A stretch of DNA of 64,000 nt from Lacipirellulaceae bacterium. Its GTDB lineage: Bacteria > Planctomycetota > Planctomycetia > Pirellulales > Lacipirellulaceae. The notes under the pieces were generated by a model. It saw only the letters and a program-made list of their open reading frames with translations, did no database searches and was not told the DNA's origin. Shown here piece by piece: positions 34,057-43,100 of this stretch (positions within the stretch are counted from its first letter, which is position 1; each line of letters opens with the position of its first letter). The position numbers and the translations under genes are program-made. The stretch spans positions 2,046,001 through 2,110,000 of the forward strand of contig JAVJRG010000005.1 in NCBI GenBank assembly GCA_040218535.1, in the 5' to 3' direction.

Positions 34057-34818
34057 TTATTGAGCCGCTTCAAGAATGGTGCTCAATTCCTTGATTCTGT
34101 CAGGTGAAATCGGCCCCTCTCGATCCCCGGTCGTGACCGCACTGCGGACGGCAACGAGATCGACGGATTCGAGCGGTAATTCGCGGATGATCTCTGGGGT
34201 CAGCTTTCCAGCGACAACCGTTCTCAACCCCGCTGCTCGAGCCTTCCTGAGATAACTGGCCAGTGTAGCGGTAGGAACATGCGTCGTCAGAGGCCCGGCA
34301 GATTTGTCGAACGTATCGATCAGAAGCGTCTGCAGGCCAAGCTCGATTGCCTCCGCAAGGACGACTTCGATTGCTGGTGCCTGAGCCCGGCCAAAGTCTG
34401 CATAGGCGACGGCAGCCAGTTGCTTCCCCGATTCTTGAATCTCGCTTGCCGCTTCCTGCCAGAGTTGACGCCAACCGGGAACGTTTTTGCACCCCGCTAG
34501 AGCAAGTTTGAGGATCTGGAGGTGCTCGACAGCAAGCAATTCTCGGGCCTGCGAAGTTGGCCATTCGAGCAACTCGCCAGCGGCTGCCGAAACGGGCAGA
34601 CGTCTCTCTACGAGATCAACCACTTGCTGTGCAACTGAACCTGAGACCGCGCCGAGCGCACCATTGCCCGGCTCTTTAAGATCGATCCAATCAACGCCTC
34701 CTCTCATGGCGATCTGAGCTTCGGCAACGTCTCGCACGCTGACAAGCAGACCCGCCTGCTGCCCAGCTTCGTTCGCTTTCGCATCACACATTGAGAATGC
34801 CGTTCGACTCATTGTCAT
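34057..34818 (-). CDS. mfnB: (5-formylfuran-3-yl)methyl phosphate synthase, MfnB (DUF556)
   Basis: A 253-residue TIM-barrel protein of the MfnB/DUF556 family. LLVSVRDVAEAQIAMRGGVD and WIDLKEPGNGALGAV near residues 24-58 are the diagnostic N-terminal strands with the catalytic Lys; AYADFGRAQAPAIEVV and TVVAGKLTPEIIREL are later barrel strands. In archaea MfnB makes the furan of methanofuran; in planctomycetes and methylotrophs it accompanies tetrahydromethanopterin-dependent C1 transfer. Its ATG overlaps the stop of the upstream membrane protein gene by four bases (ATGA), so the two are coupled. No other C1-pathway gene is in the window. Confidence 0.85.
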   Translation of the reverse strand: MTMSRTAFSMCDAKANEAGQQAGLLVSVRDVAEAQIAMRGGVDWIDLKEPGNGALGAVSGSVAQQVVDLVERRLPVSAAAGELLEWPTSQARELLAVEHLQILKLALAGCKNVPGWRQLWQEAASEIQESGKQLAAVAYADFGRAQAPAIEVVLAEAIELGLQTLLIDTFDKSAGPLTTHVPTATLASYLRKARAAGLRTVVAGKLTPEIIRELPLESVDLVAVRSAVTTGDREGPISPDRIKELSTILEAAQ

Positions 34819-35357
34819 TTGGCTCCCTCACGAGGATGCTGCTTTGCCTCCTCAGTGACCTCACGCAGTCGACTGTTCAAGCGACGGATGACATCCGTGG
34901 TAAGCTGCTCGCACCAAGTTCCGCGAATCGTAGCGTAGCCCTCTTTCCAGTTGCCTAACGCCTGCTTCACTTCGACTTCTGCCCATTCGGGGGCTTTCTG
35001 TGAAATCCGCGCGACTAGATTCACTGTCTCAGCCGTCTTGCCTGCAACGGTTGGCAGGCTCGTCGGCCCTTGGCCTAGGAAAAACGCCTCGACATGCTCC
35101 ACAGGGACGGCCACTGGCTGGCGAGCACGGAGGAAGAAGAGGACACTCCGATCCTGAAAAGCGATCCGTGGCCGTCTCAGTTGTCCAATAAGCCCAATAA
35201 GCAGGAGGCACCCCAGACCGACCAAAACCCAAGCCAACGCCGTCACCAGCGAGGTCGAGGAGAGCTTCGCGAGTAAACCGCCGATCACGACCAGAAGCCC
35301 AGCGGGAACCATCGCCATCATGAGGACCCTTCGATTGGGCTGCAACCAAACTTCCAT
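34815..35357 (-). CDS. Membrane protein of unknown function
   Basis: A 180-residue protein if it starts at the ATG at 35357 (MEVWLQPNRRVL); a longer form from 35408 adds 17 unlikely residues. Two membrane helices lie at about 14-57 (LMMAMVPAGLLVVIGGLLAK, TALAWVLVGLGCLLLIGLIG). A cytoplasmic domain of about 120 residues follows (IAFQDRSVLFFLRARQPVAV, VEAFFLGQGPTSLP), reminiscent of PH-like or DUF-type domains after two helices. It overlaps mfnB by four bases. I do not recognise a family; a role linked to MfnB is suggested only by coupling. Confidence 0.7.
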   Translation of the reverse strand: MEVWLQPNRRVLMMAMVPAGLLVVIGGLLAKLSSTSLVTALAWVLVGLGCLLLIGLIGQLRRPRIAFQDRSVLFFLRARQPVAVPVEHVEAFFLGQGPTSLPTVAGKTAETVNLVARISQKAPEWAEVEVKQALGNWKEGYATIRGTWCEQLTTDVIRRLNSRLREVTEEAKQHPREGAK

Positions 35358-35703
35358 CAATTCATGCTTTCTGAGACTATCGTGCTGCGATATCCCACAG
35401 AGGATCATCGCCGAGGGTCGGATTCTAGCGGATATACGGCTCAGAGACGACCGGCAAGCTTCCCTGGCCCCGGCGGCGAGAAGAACTCGCCGCTCTGAGC
35501 CCTCAAGAGTGACCTAGGTTATTCGTGGACAGAATTCTCTAGCGTAAGCCCCCAGCCAAGAGGCCCTGGATCGCATTCCGCCCGAGAGGCGGCGTAGACG
35601 ATCCGCCATTCAATCCGTAACCTTGGAACCTCACGCGGTGCTATGCCCCGAGGGAGGTGCCGCAGTCAGAGGAAGTGCAGTCGTGGCAACGGACATTAGC
35701 AGC
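35358..35703. other. Intergenic region with hairpin between divergent genes
   Basis: About 345 bases before the NhaD-type gene. At 35473-35493 a perfect 8-bp stem (GCGGCGAG with CTCGCCGC) encloses AAGAA. No T run follows, so it is more likely a dispersed hairpin repeat or leader structure than a terminator. Nothing else is recognisable. Confidence 0.55.
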
Positions 35704-37266
35704 ATGAGTAGAACTGGTGAGCGTCGGGGCGGCGTTGTCGTTTGGGCGATTTTCGGACTCCTGACGGCCTACTGCGCCCTGCTCGTTGCTGAACTGCCGC
35801 AGAGCTGGACGGCAGAAGTCGTTGGGGCTCACGCGGAACATTCCGACGTTGACATTCATCCCGAGCCACATGACGCGGGGCATCATAAGGCAGAGGCTCC
35901 TCCTTATTGGACGGTAATTCCCTTCGTCATCCTGCTCGGCTGCATCGCCGTGTTGCCACTGCTTCACAAAACGGAGCACTGGTGGGAAGAGAATATCAAC
36001 CGCTTCAAAGTTGCCGCGGGGCTCGGAATAGTCACGCTCTGCTACTATGCGTTCCTGCATCACACCCCCGTCGAAGGACACTGGCCATCGCACCATGTGG
36101 TTGAAGCGAGCGATTCAGTCGTGCAGGTCGGTTTCGTCAAAGCCGTACTGGCTAACGCGATTCTGCAGGAATACATCCCCTTCATCGTTTTGTTGTTTAG
36201 CCTCTACACGATTGCTGGTGGAGTGCGGATCGAAGGCGACCTGCAAGCGAATCCGCTGACCAATGCGTCGTTCATGGCGGCTGGTGGTCTTCTGGCGAGC
36301 TTCATCGGCACGACCGGTGCAGCGATGCTCTTAATTCGCCCACTATTGGAAACCAACAAAGAACGAAATCATGTTGCCCACACCGTCGTGTTCTTCATCT
36401 TTGTCGTCTGTAACTGCGGCGGCTGCTTGCTGCCCATTGGCGACCCCCCGCTGTTCTTGGGCTACTTAGCCGGCGTGAACTTTTTGTGGACGTTGACGCT
36501 TTGGAAACCATTCCTGTTGGTCAATGGTCTGCTGCTTCTAACGTATTGCTTGGTCGATCAGCTCTACTACTATCGCAAAGAAACGATTGGCGATATTCAA
36601 CGCGACGTTACGCAAACTCGCCGTCTGCGCATCAGCGGTTTGAAGCTCAACGGTCCGCTCCTCCTGGGCGTTGTCCTGGCGGTTGCTCTGTTGGATCCCA
36701 GCAAGGCGATTCCAGGCACTCACTGGCATTCCTGGATGTACCTGCGAGAGATGGTACAACTTGGCCTCGTGGGGATTTCGCTCTACTTCGGATCGAAGCA
36801 GATCCGCCAGCTCAATCAATTCAATTACGATGCAATCGTCGAAGTCGCCGCGCTGTTCATCGGCATTTTTATCTGCATGCAACCGGCCCTGCAGATCCTA
36901 GCCGTGATGGGTAGCGAGTTGGTCGAGAAGTGGAATATGGGACCTCAAGAGTTTTTCTGGGCGACGGGCGGCCTGTCCGCTTTCCTCGATAATGCACCGA
37001 CTTACTTGGTGTTCTTCCAGACCGCCAAGGAGCCAGGCCTTGTTGGACCAACCGGCGGGGTTCCTGAGCCGATCTTGATCGCCATTTCCATGGGGGCAGT
37101 CTTCATGGGCGCGATGACTTACATCGGCAATGGCCCGAACTTCATGGTAAAGGCCATCGCCGAAAAGTCCGGCGTGAAGATGCCAAGCTTCTTCGGCTAC
37201 ATGGTCTACAGTTGCCTGATCCTGCTGCCGATTCTTGGCTTCACGGTCTGGCAATTTATCGTCTAG
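35704..37266 (+). CDS. NhaD-type sodium/proton antiporter (ion transporter superfamily)
   Basis: A 520-residue multi-pass membrane protein from the ATG at 35704; in-frame alternatives upstream (TTG at 35623) add a poor N-terminus. Signatures of NhaD/citrate-transporter-superfamily proteins are [42 protein letters not shown] in the middle, and [14 protein letters not shown] plus [15 protein letters not shown] in the last third. The two inverted halves and about 12 helices fit the fold. A His/Asp/Glu-rich loop ([19 protein letters not shown]) near residues 45-63 is unusual and could bind metal or sense pH. It exchanges Na+ for H+ in the cytoplasmic membrane by family inference. Confidence 0.88.
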   Translation: MSRTGERRGGVVVWAIFGLLTAYCALLVAELPQSWTAEVVGAHAEHSDVDIHPEPHDAGHHKAEAPPYWTVIPFVILLGCIAVLPLLHKTEHWWEENINRFKVAAGLGIVTLCYYAFLHHTPVEGHWPSHHVVEASDSVVQVGFVKAVLANAILQEYIPFIVLLFSLYTIAGGVRIEGDLQANPLTNASFMAAGGLLASFIGTTGAAMLLIRPLLETNKERNHVAHTVVFFIFVVCNCGGCLLPIGDPPLFLGYLAGVNFLWTLTLWKPFLLVNGLLLLTYCLVDQLYYYRKETIGDIQRDVTQTRRLRISGLKLNGPLLLGVVLAVALLDPSKAIPGTHWHSWMYLREMVQLGLVGISLYFGSKQIRQLNQFNYDAIVEVAALFIGIFICMQPALQILAVMGSELVEKWNMGPQEFFWATGGLSAFLDNAPTYLVFFQTAKEPGLVGPTGGVPEPILIAISMGAVFMGAMTYIGNGPNFMVKAIAEKSGVKMPSFFGYMVYSCLILLPILGFTVWQFIV

Positions 37267-37294
37267 CCCGAAATGAGGGTCAGGAGTCGATAGT

Positions 37295-37318
37295 CGCTAG
37301 CATTAGCCCTTGCTAGCG
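37295..37318. repeat. Hairpin with GCTAGC arms after NhaD-type gene
   Basis: CGCTAGC and GCTAGCG pair over 7 bp around a 10-base loop (ATTAGCCCTT). There is no T run. A similar GCTAGC-spacer-GCTAGC element overlaps the end of bioB at 41292-41312. Confidence 0.5.
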
Positions 37319-37325
37319 CCGTAGA

Positions 37326-38558
37326 ATGTTGGGCGAACACGTTTTACCACTAACGCCTTTCATCCTGTTTGCTCTCGTTTTGCCCGATCAGATTCTTACC
37401 CAACAAGCCGAGGTAGATGCCCTCTGCCGACGCATCGCCCCGTCGCCAGTGATTGGCATCGATACGGAGTTTGTCTCTGAGCATACGTTCTATCCCGAAC
37501 TGTGCCTGATTCAGGTTGCGACGGCTGATGAAATGGCCGTGATCGACCCGCAAGAAGTCGATGTGTTGCCGTTTTGGAAGATGCTTGTTGAAGGTGAGCA
37601 TACGACCGTGCTGCACGCTGGGCGTGAGGAGTTCAATTTCATTCTGCGGGCAGTCGGCAAGCTGCCGACGGATGTGTTTGACGTGCAGATTGCGGCCGGC
37701 CTGTGCAGCAACGAGTATCCAGCCGCCTACGGTTCGGTCGTCCACAAGTTTCTCAACCACAAGCCGCGAAAGGGAGAGCAGCGGACCGATTGGCGGAAAC
37801 GTCCCCTGACCGACGCACAGATCGATTATGCACTCGAGGACGTCCGGTATCTGCTCGACTTACGTACCACACTCGTCGAGTTGCTCGAAGAGCGACAGCG
37901 GATCTCTTGGTTCGAACAGGAAATGGCGCGTTGGTCGCAAACCGTTGTTGAAGCCCAAGACCGTCGCGATTGGCGTCGCACGTCGGGCATCGGACGGCTC
38001 AACCCTACGGGACTGGCGATCGTCCGCGAACTCTGGCACTGGAGGTACGAGGAAGCGAAGCAGCTCAACCAGCCGCAAAAGCGCATTCTACGCGACGACC
38101 TAATGGTGGAGATCGCCAATCGCAAGACCGACAACCCCGAACGCATCCTTGGCATCCGTGGGCTGCAACGGGGATTGCTCAAGCGAAAGGTCGACGAGTT
38201 GGCTGACTGTGTCCGGCGTGGAATCGCGAATCCTGAAAAACGGAATCGTAGCGGACGACGGCGCGAATTGCCTACGCAACTGAACCTGCTTGGTCAGTTT
38301 CTCACTCCCGCCATGACAACCATCTGCCGTCAAGCGGAAGTAGCCGCCAGCATGGTCGGGACAGCAACCGACTTTCGCGAATTCATCGCCCATCGCATGG
38401 GCTTCAGCGAGACAGAAGAGCTCCCCAAGCTAGCACAAGGTTGGCGAGGTGAGCTCGTTGGCAACCTGATTGACGACTTACTCAATGGCAAGAAGTCGAT
38501 CCGGATCGCCAATCTCGATGATGAGGATCCGCTTGTGTTCGATGACTACCAGGCGTGA
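37326..38558 (+). CDS. rnd: Ribonuclease D-like 3'-5' exonuclease
   Basis: A 410-residue DEDDy exonuclease with an HRDC domain. Exo I is VIGIDTEFVSEHTFYPELCL near residues 42-61 and Exo III is YALEDVRYLLDL near 170. In Exo II, LHAGREEFNFILRAVGKLP, Glu replaces the Asp found in Escherichia coli RNase D (HAGGEDLEVF). HRDC-type helices occupy about 210-290 (ALVRELWHWRYEEAKQ-like segment). It trims 3' ends of tRNA precursors and other RNAs. The ATG at 37326 adds about 20 hydrophobic residues to the usual N-terminus, so a later start such as TTG at 37380 is possible. It converges with the DUF11 gene, eight bases away. Confidence 0.9.
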   Translation: MLGEHVLPLTPFILFALVLPDQILTQQAEVDALCRRIAPSPVIGIDTEFVSEHTFYPELCLIQVATADEMAVIDPQEVDVLPFWKMLVEGEHTTVLHAGREEFNFILRAVGKLPTDVFDVQIAAGLCSNEYPAAYGSVVHKFLNHKPRKGEQRTDWRKRPLTDAQIDYALEDVRYLLDLRTTLVELLEERQRISWFEQEMARWSQTVVEAQDRRDWRRTSGIGRLNPTGLAIVRELWHWRYEEAKQLNQPQKRILRDDLMVEIANRKTDNPERILGIRGLQRGLLKRKVDELADCVRRGIANPEKRNRSGRRRELPTQLNLLGQFLTPAMTTICRQAEVAASMVGTATDFREFIAHRMGFSETEELPKLAQGWRGELVGNLIDDLLNGKKSIRIANLDDEDPLVFDDYQA

Positions 38559-38565
38559 CCCGCCA

Positions 38566-41160
38566 TTACTTGGTTGATTCACTGCTTGAATAAGCGGTGG
38601 AGGCGTCTTCCCAGCGGTTTTCATCCTTGAAGAAACGCGTGGTTTCTTCCGCAGCCAGTTTGATGTCCAGATCCGTGCAGCCCACTTCGGCGCGGAAGAT
38701 GTGTGTTCCCGCTTGAGATGCCTGGGCTCGAATCTTGAGCTTCACTTCACCGCCAGCGGCTAGGCTTTCGATCACTTTGAAAGAGACACGCCCGTCGCGT
38801 ATAGAGTGCTGTCCTCCCTCGACGGTAACAGGTTCGATGCCCGAAGAGAACAAGGCGGTGACGTTCACGTTCTGAGCAGCCGTGTTGCCGCGATTGACGA
38901 CACGAATCTCGTACTCGGCCGGCTCGCCGACAGGTAGAGGACCACGGGGATCAGAAACGTGCAGTTTCAAATCCGCCAGAGCCACCACATTAGTGACGAT
39001 GGTTTCGACATCACGAAGCTCGGCCTTTGCCGTTTCAGCGGTAACGATTAGTTGATTCACGCCACCGGTTGTCAGCTTGCAACGCATCTGCAGGAAACGC
39101 TCCTGACCTGGTGCCAAAGCTGGCGCTTTCCAAGTGACTTCCTTACCGTCAACCGTCTGGCGTCCACCTTCACTCGCGGAAACGAATTCGGAGCCCTTTG
39201 GCAGACCCAACGAAACGGTGAATGGTTCCGTCGCAGCAGTGCCAGGATTCCGCACACGGAAGTAGTAGGTCGCAACCGTGCCTGAGTACTTCTTCTCAGG
39301 TCCACGCCAGTCGATCTCAAGCTCCGGCTTACGGCACATGACGCTCTTGGTGGTCTCCGCCTTGAGATTGCCAGCCGCGACCGCAGCTGCCTGAACCGTC
39401 AATTCGCCCGCCTCGCGAGCGGTGAGTTCAAGCTCCAGCTCCTTCGACTCTCCGGGAGCAAGAACCCCGATCTTGTGGTCGATCACTTCGTTCTCAGCAG
39501 CCCCGGGAGGAGTGAGTTGAATGGCGACTTCCTCAGCGGTGCCGGTACCTGGATTACTGATGGTGAGTTGGTAGCGTTGTGATCGCCCAAAGAGAACATC
39601 GCTCGGACCAGCGAGCATCAGTGCCAACTTTGGTTCCTGAACTTCGACCATGGCTTGTGCGCCAATCGGAGCATGGGTCCATTGCACGCCAAGCTGGAGA
39701 GGACGGCCCGCTCGCGGAATCAGACGAAGCTCTAGTTGCTGCTCTGAACGGCCTGGTAGGTCGTGAAGCCTCCACTCAATGCTGCGTGATTCGTCGGCGA
39801 GGCTGCTACCGGCTGCTCGCTGAACAATTCCGCTCGAAGCACTGGTATCAATCACGTCCGCCCAAGCAGGGATCTGGACTGTCGCCGTGAGTTTGTTCGC
39901 AGCCGTTTCACCAGAATTCTTCAAGACAACTCGATAGGTGGCTTCACGCCCGACAACGATTCGCCGTGGACCCTCGACATGTGACTGAATCACTGGTTGT
40001 TGGTAGCTCAGCAAGACGTTCTCTTGCCGCATCGAATTCGCAGCGAGTTCGTTCGGAGACGCGGTCGAAACATTTGGAGCAAGCTCTTCTTGAGCCTCTG
40101 CCTCGGCGAACGCCTGCTCTGCTTCCGACGTGACCGAGGTTTCCGTCGGTTCGACTGTTGGCGTGATCGGTTGCTCGAAACTGGGTGCCAGTTCCGCTTC
40201 GAGACTTCCCGCCAGAGCGGATGGCTCGGGCTTCACTGGTGCTTCGACCTCTGCCTCTAGAGTTGGATCCGACTCTGCTAAACCTTCAGTTGATTCTTCC
40301 GTCGTCGACTCTGCTGGCAGGGTGCCTAAGCTGGCATGAAAGTCTTGTCCAACATTTGGAAGTTCAGATTCTGACTCTTCAGTAGCAGCGAAGGCGTCCA
40401 AGTCGTCAGAACTGTCACTCGTTGGCGTCTCGATTAATGCGCCGTGTAGATCGAATGGGTTTCTCTTCTTCGTGCCATGACGATCTGTGGTGTTTTGTGC
40501 AGTTGTCTTTGTTGCAATCAGGGACGGCTTGGCCTCTTCCGTTTTGAGTTCGGGAACCGATTCCTCCTCAACTAGACCCTGCAGGTAGCTGGGGAGTTCT
40601 TCACGTCCCGATGCTGCCGGTGGCGTGTCACTAGCTGGGGCGAAGAGATCAGAGAGCGCTTCATCCAGCTCGTCTTGGCGACTGCCAAACACGGGCGAGC
40701 GACGTGTTGCGCGAGCGACAGGCTCGGCGGCAGGCTTGGTGATGGGAGTTGAAGCCTTACGTGCCGATGGTTTGGCAGCTTGGTAGGAGTTTCGATTTCG
40801 ATCGACTTGCGAAGCGTATTGCTCACGCGGAGACTTTGCTGCCGAAGCACTTTGGTTCGAAGTCTTACCGGAACCTGAGCCATTCAGCTCTGCCGGATCG
40901 TACGGCATGGGTGGCTTCGAATCCTCTGGTTGCGTGTTACGGCTACCGCCAAATAGGCTGCTGGGCGAGAACCTCGACCGAGTTGAGCTTGAAGTCTCTT
41001 GCTCGTCACTGGAATCGCGACGAAAGGAATTGCGAAACGAATTCAGCCGAGATGCCAGCGTGGCGCGTCTTGGCTCCGGCTTTCTCGTGTTCTGAGCGAA
41101 GCAAGGCGAGGAAAAGCAGATTCCGAGGAGGGCGAATCCAACAACAAATTGACGCAACAT
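38566..41160 (-). CDS. Large exported protein with DUF11/CARDB-like repeats
   Basis: An 864-residue protein with a signal peptide (FVVGFALLGICFSSPCFAQ). Residues about 25-390 are low-complexity, Ser/Pro/Glu/Ala-rich and acidic (VEAPVKPEPSALAGSLEAEL) and look disordered. From about 390 to 840 come four or five Ig-like DUF11/CARDB modules of roughly 100 residues, each with a consensus like YRVVLKNSGETAANKLTATV, YQLTISNPGTGTAEEVAIQL, YYFRVRNPGTAATEPFTVSL and YEIRVVNRGNTAAQNVNVTA. Such modules build surface or periplasmic stalks. No anchor or catalytic domain is visible. Planctomycetes with proteinaceous envelopes often encode several of these; a structural envelope role is an inference. Confidence 0.8.
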   Translation of the reverse strand: MLRQFVVGFALLGICFSSPCFAQNTRKPEPRRATLASRLNSFRNSFRRDSSDEQETSSSTRSRFSPSSLFGGSRNTQPEDSKPPMPYDPAELNGSGSGKTSNQSASAAKSPREQYASQVDRNRNSYQAAKPSARKASTPITKPAAEPVARATRRSPVFGSRQDELDEALSDLFAPASDTPPAASGREELPSYLQGLVEEESVPELKTEEAKPSLIATKTTAQNTTDRHGTKKRNPFDLHGALIETPTSDSSDDLDAFAATEESESELPNVGQDFHASLGTLPAESTTEESTEGLAESDPTLEAEVEAPVKPEPSALAGSLEAELAPSFEQPITPTVEPTETSVTSEAEQAFAEAEAQEELAPNVSTASPNELAANSMRQENVLLSYQQPVIQSHVEGPRRIVVGREATYRVVLKNSGETAANKLTATVQIPAWADVIDTSASSGIVQRAAGSSLADESRSIEWRLHDLPGRSEQQLELRLIPRAGRPLQLGVQWTHAPIGAQAMVEVQEPKLALMLAGPSDVLFGRSQRYQLTISNPGTGTAEEVAIQLTPPGAAENEVIDHKIGVLAPGESKELELELTAREAGELTVQAAAVAAGNLKAETTKSVMCRKPELEIDWRGPEKKYSGTVATYYFRVRNPGTAATEPFTVSLGLPKGSEFVSASEGGRQTVDGKEVTWKAPALAPGQERFLQMRCKLTTGGVNQLIVTAETAKAELRDVETIVTNVVALADLKLHVSDPRGPLPVGEPAEYEIRVVNRGNTAAQNVNVTALFSSGIEPVTVEGGQHSIRDGRVSFKVIESLAAGGEVKLKIRAQASQAGTHIFRAEVGCTDLDIKLAAEETTRFFKDENRWEDASTAYSSSESTK

Positions 41161-41281
41161 AGCAGCGCATCCCTGCGTAACAGACAGTAGATAGAGAGGG
41201 GTTCTGTCTGTTCATCGACACGGCGGCTTGCACCAATTGAACCGATTTTCACAAATTTTCCGGTTCCGTAAAATAGGCAAG

Positions 41282-41304
41282 AAGCCTTTGTGCTAGCAAG
41301 GCTT
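41282..41304 (-). terminator. Possible terminator hairpin after bioB
   Basis: AAGCCTT and AAGGCTT pair over 7 bp around nine bases, just after the bioB stop in its direction of transcription. Only a loose T-rich stretch follows. It overlaps the GCTAGC repeat described separately. Confidence 0.4.
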
Positions 41305-41307
41305 TCG

Positions 41308-42336
41308 CTAGCTTGGTACGACCGAGGTTGCACCCTCAACGCAGCCGGTAACCTCGAAGCCAAGATCACGAATCATGTCGTAATCCTCTTGGGGCACTTG
41401 TCCCTTCGTGGTGAGGTAGTCGCCTACAAAGATTGAGTTCGCAGCATAAAGCCCCATCGCTTGCAAGCTACGGAGATGAATCTCCCGACCTCCTGCGATG
41501 CGAATCTCACGGCTTGGATTCACAAAGCGAAACATCGCTAGCACTTTCAGGCAGTAGCTTGGCGTTAGCTCCTCCTGACCTGCCAGCGGAGTGCCTTCGA
41601 TGGGGTTCAGAAAGTTTACCGGAATGGATTCGACGCCCAGGTCTCGCAGCTCGATCGCCATCGAAACGACATCTGCTGGCTGCTCTCCCATTCCAACGAT
41701 TCCACCGGAGCAGAGTTCCATCCCCGCACCGCGAACCGCCTTAAGCGTGTCAACGCGGTCTTGGAAAGTGTGCGTGGAACAAATCTCGCTATAGAACTCT
41801 TCGCCCGTGTTCAGGTTGTGATTTACCCGATTGACCCCGCAGGCGGCAAGGCGTTGTGCTTGCTCGGGCGTTAACAAACCCAGGCAAGCGCAAATGTCGA
41901 GTCCGTATTGGCTTTTCACCTCGGGGACGATTTGCTCGACCGCTTCGATCTCCCGCTCCGAGGGTCCCCGTGCTGAAATCACAATGCAGTAGGTCTTGGC
42001 TCCCCGCTCCGCGGCAGCTTTTGCTCCGTCGAGCAACTGCTGGCGGTTGAGAAGATTGTACTTGGGGATCTCCGCATCGGAAATCTTCGACTGCGAACAG
42101 TAGCCGCAATCCTCCGGGCAAAGGCCGCTCTTGGCATTCATTAGAAAGTAGAGCTGCACGCTACGATCAAAGTAGTGGCGACGAATCTCAAAGGCACCCG
42201 CAAGTAACGCGGGAACTTGCTCATCCGGTGCTGCGAGGATCGACAGCGCCTCTTCACGACTCAGCTCGTGCCCTGCGAGCACTCGGCTGGCTAGTTGAGA
42301 CCAATCAGTTTGACTCGACACAGTTGCAATTGTCAT
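41308..42336 (-). CDS. bioB: Biotin synthase
   Basis: A 342-residue radical-SAM enzyme that inserts sulfur into dethiobiotin to make biotin. The radical-SAM cluster motif is in KSGLCPEDCGYCSQS near residues 69-83 (C-x3-C-x2-C). VNHNLNTGEEFYSEICSTHT, CSGGIVGMGE and NFLNPIEGTPL are further hallmarks, and the conserved Arg near the C-terminus sits in REIRIAGGREIHLRSLQ. Length is normal. No other bio gene is adjacent, so the pathway is scattered. No BirA-type palindrome was obvious in the 184 bases upstream. Confidence 0.96.
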   Translation of the reverse strand: MTIATVSSQTDWSQLASRVLAGHELSREEALSILAAPDEQVPALLAGAFEIRRHYFDRSVQLYFLMNAKSGLCPEDCGYCSQSKISDAEIPKYNLLNRQQLLDGAKAAAERGAKTYCIVISARGPSEREIEAVEQIVPEVKSQYGLDICACLGLLTPEQAQRLAACGVNRVNHNLNTGEEFYSEICSTHTFQDRVDTLKAVRGAGMELCSGGIVGMGEQPADVVSMAIELRDLGVESIPVNFLNPIEGTPLAGQEELTPSYCLKVLAMFRFVNPSREIRIAGGREIHLRSLQAMGLYAANSIFVGDYLTTKGQVPQEDYDMIRDLGFEVTGCVEGATSVVPS

Positions 42337-42520
42337 TGGGTTATTTACTCAGGAATTCGCCAGGAAGTAGCCAAAGTTGATTTCAGCGTAGATTATTGTA
42401 CTAACCAATAGCCGTCGAGCTACGCCTCGACCGGTAAACCTAGCTATTCTCGCTTGGCAACCACCTCTGAAACGGCAAGAATAAACCGTTTCGGGAGCTG
42501 AATCCTCAAAACGTACCGCA

Positions 42521-43066
42521 ATGTCTCACCACTTCGTCCGCTATGGCTTGCTAAGCAACATAGGCCGTTTTTCGACGGTCGATGCTTTGCGGTATCCGCG
42601 AAACTCGCGTGTGATTCTCCGGACTGACCGTGGGCTAGAAATCGGGGAAGTTCTTAGCCAAACAGAACAAGACGAATTACCCGAAGCGATAGACGGCCAG
42701 ATTCTACGACCTATGGGAGTCGAGGACGAGCTCCTAGAGGCTCGCCTTCAGAAGCATCGCGAGGAAGCTTTCCAGGCCTGCTCCGACTTACTTGCGGAAA
42801 ACGAGGTCGATGCCGTACTGATGGACGTCGAGCATCTTTTCGACGGGCAAGGCTTATTCTTTTACTTTCTCGGCAATCCGCCTCCAGAAGCAACCGACAT
42901 CACTGACCAGCTCGCTGCCACCTACGAAACGAGCGTGGAGTTCAAACGCTTTGCGGATACGCTTGAAGAGGGTTGCGGACCCGGTTGCGGTACTGAGGAG
43001 GCGATGGGACAGGGAGGCTGCGCGGACTGCACTTCCTGTGCAGTGGCCTCGGCATGTAAGAAATAA
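42521..43066 (+). CDS. PSP1-domain protein with Cys-rich tail
   Basis: A 181-residue protein. Residues about 5-145 form a PSP1/YaaT-like domain (VRYGLLSNIGRFSTVDALRY, RVILRTDRGLEIGEVLSQ, LFFYFLGNPPPEATDITDQL). The last 35 residues are Cys-rich (GCGPGCGTEE, then GCADCTSCAVASACKK), eight Cys in all, suggesting a metal or Fe-S site. Bacterial PSP1 proteins act in RNA turnover and sporulation complexes in Bacillus; the planctomycete role is unknown. No signal peptide, so cytoplasmic. It converges with the small TPR gene. Confidence 0.85.
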   Translation: MSHHFVRYGLLSNIGRFSTVDALRYPRNSRVILRTDRGLEIGEVLSQTEQDELPEAIDGQILRPMGVEDELLEARLQKHREEAFQACSDLLAENEVDAVLMDVEHLFDGQGLFFYFLGNPPPEATDITDQLAATYETSVEFKRFADTLEEGCGPGCGTEEAMGQGGCADCTSCAVASACKK

Positions 43067-43100
43067 GCTGAGTGGAACACACTGGCGGTTTATGGTGCTT

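Noticed and set aside
33645-34073. Upstream extension of the PHA-granule-type protein
   Set aside because: The extra 143 residues are Ser/Arg-rich, overlap another small gene in a different frame and are absent from the family; the GTG at 33644 is the better start.
35704-37266. Citrate or arsenite transporter instead of antiporter
   Set aside because: Same superfamily, but the NhaD-like motifs ([26 protein letters not shown]) fit the antiporter better; the family name is kept general.
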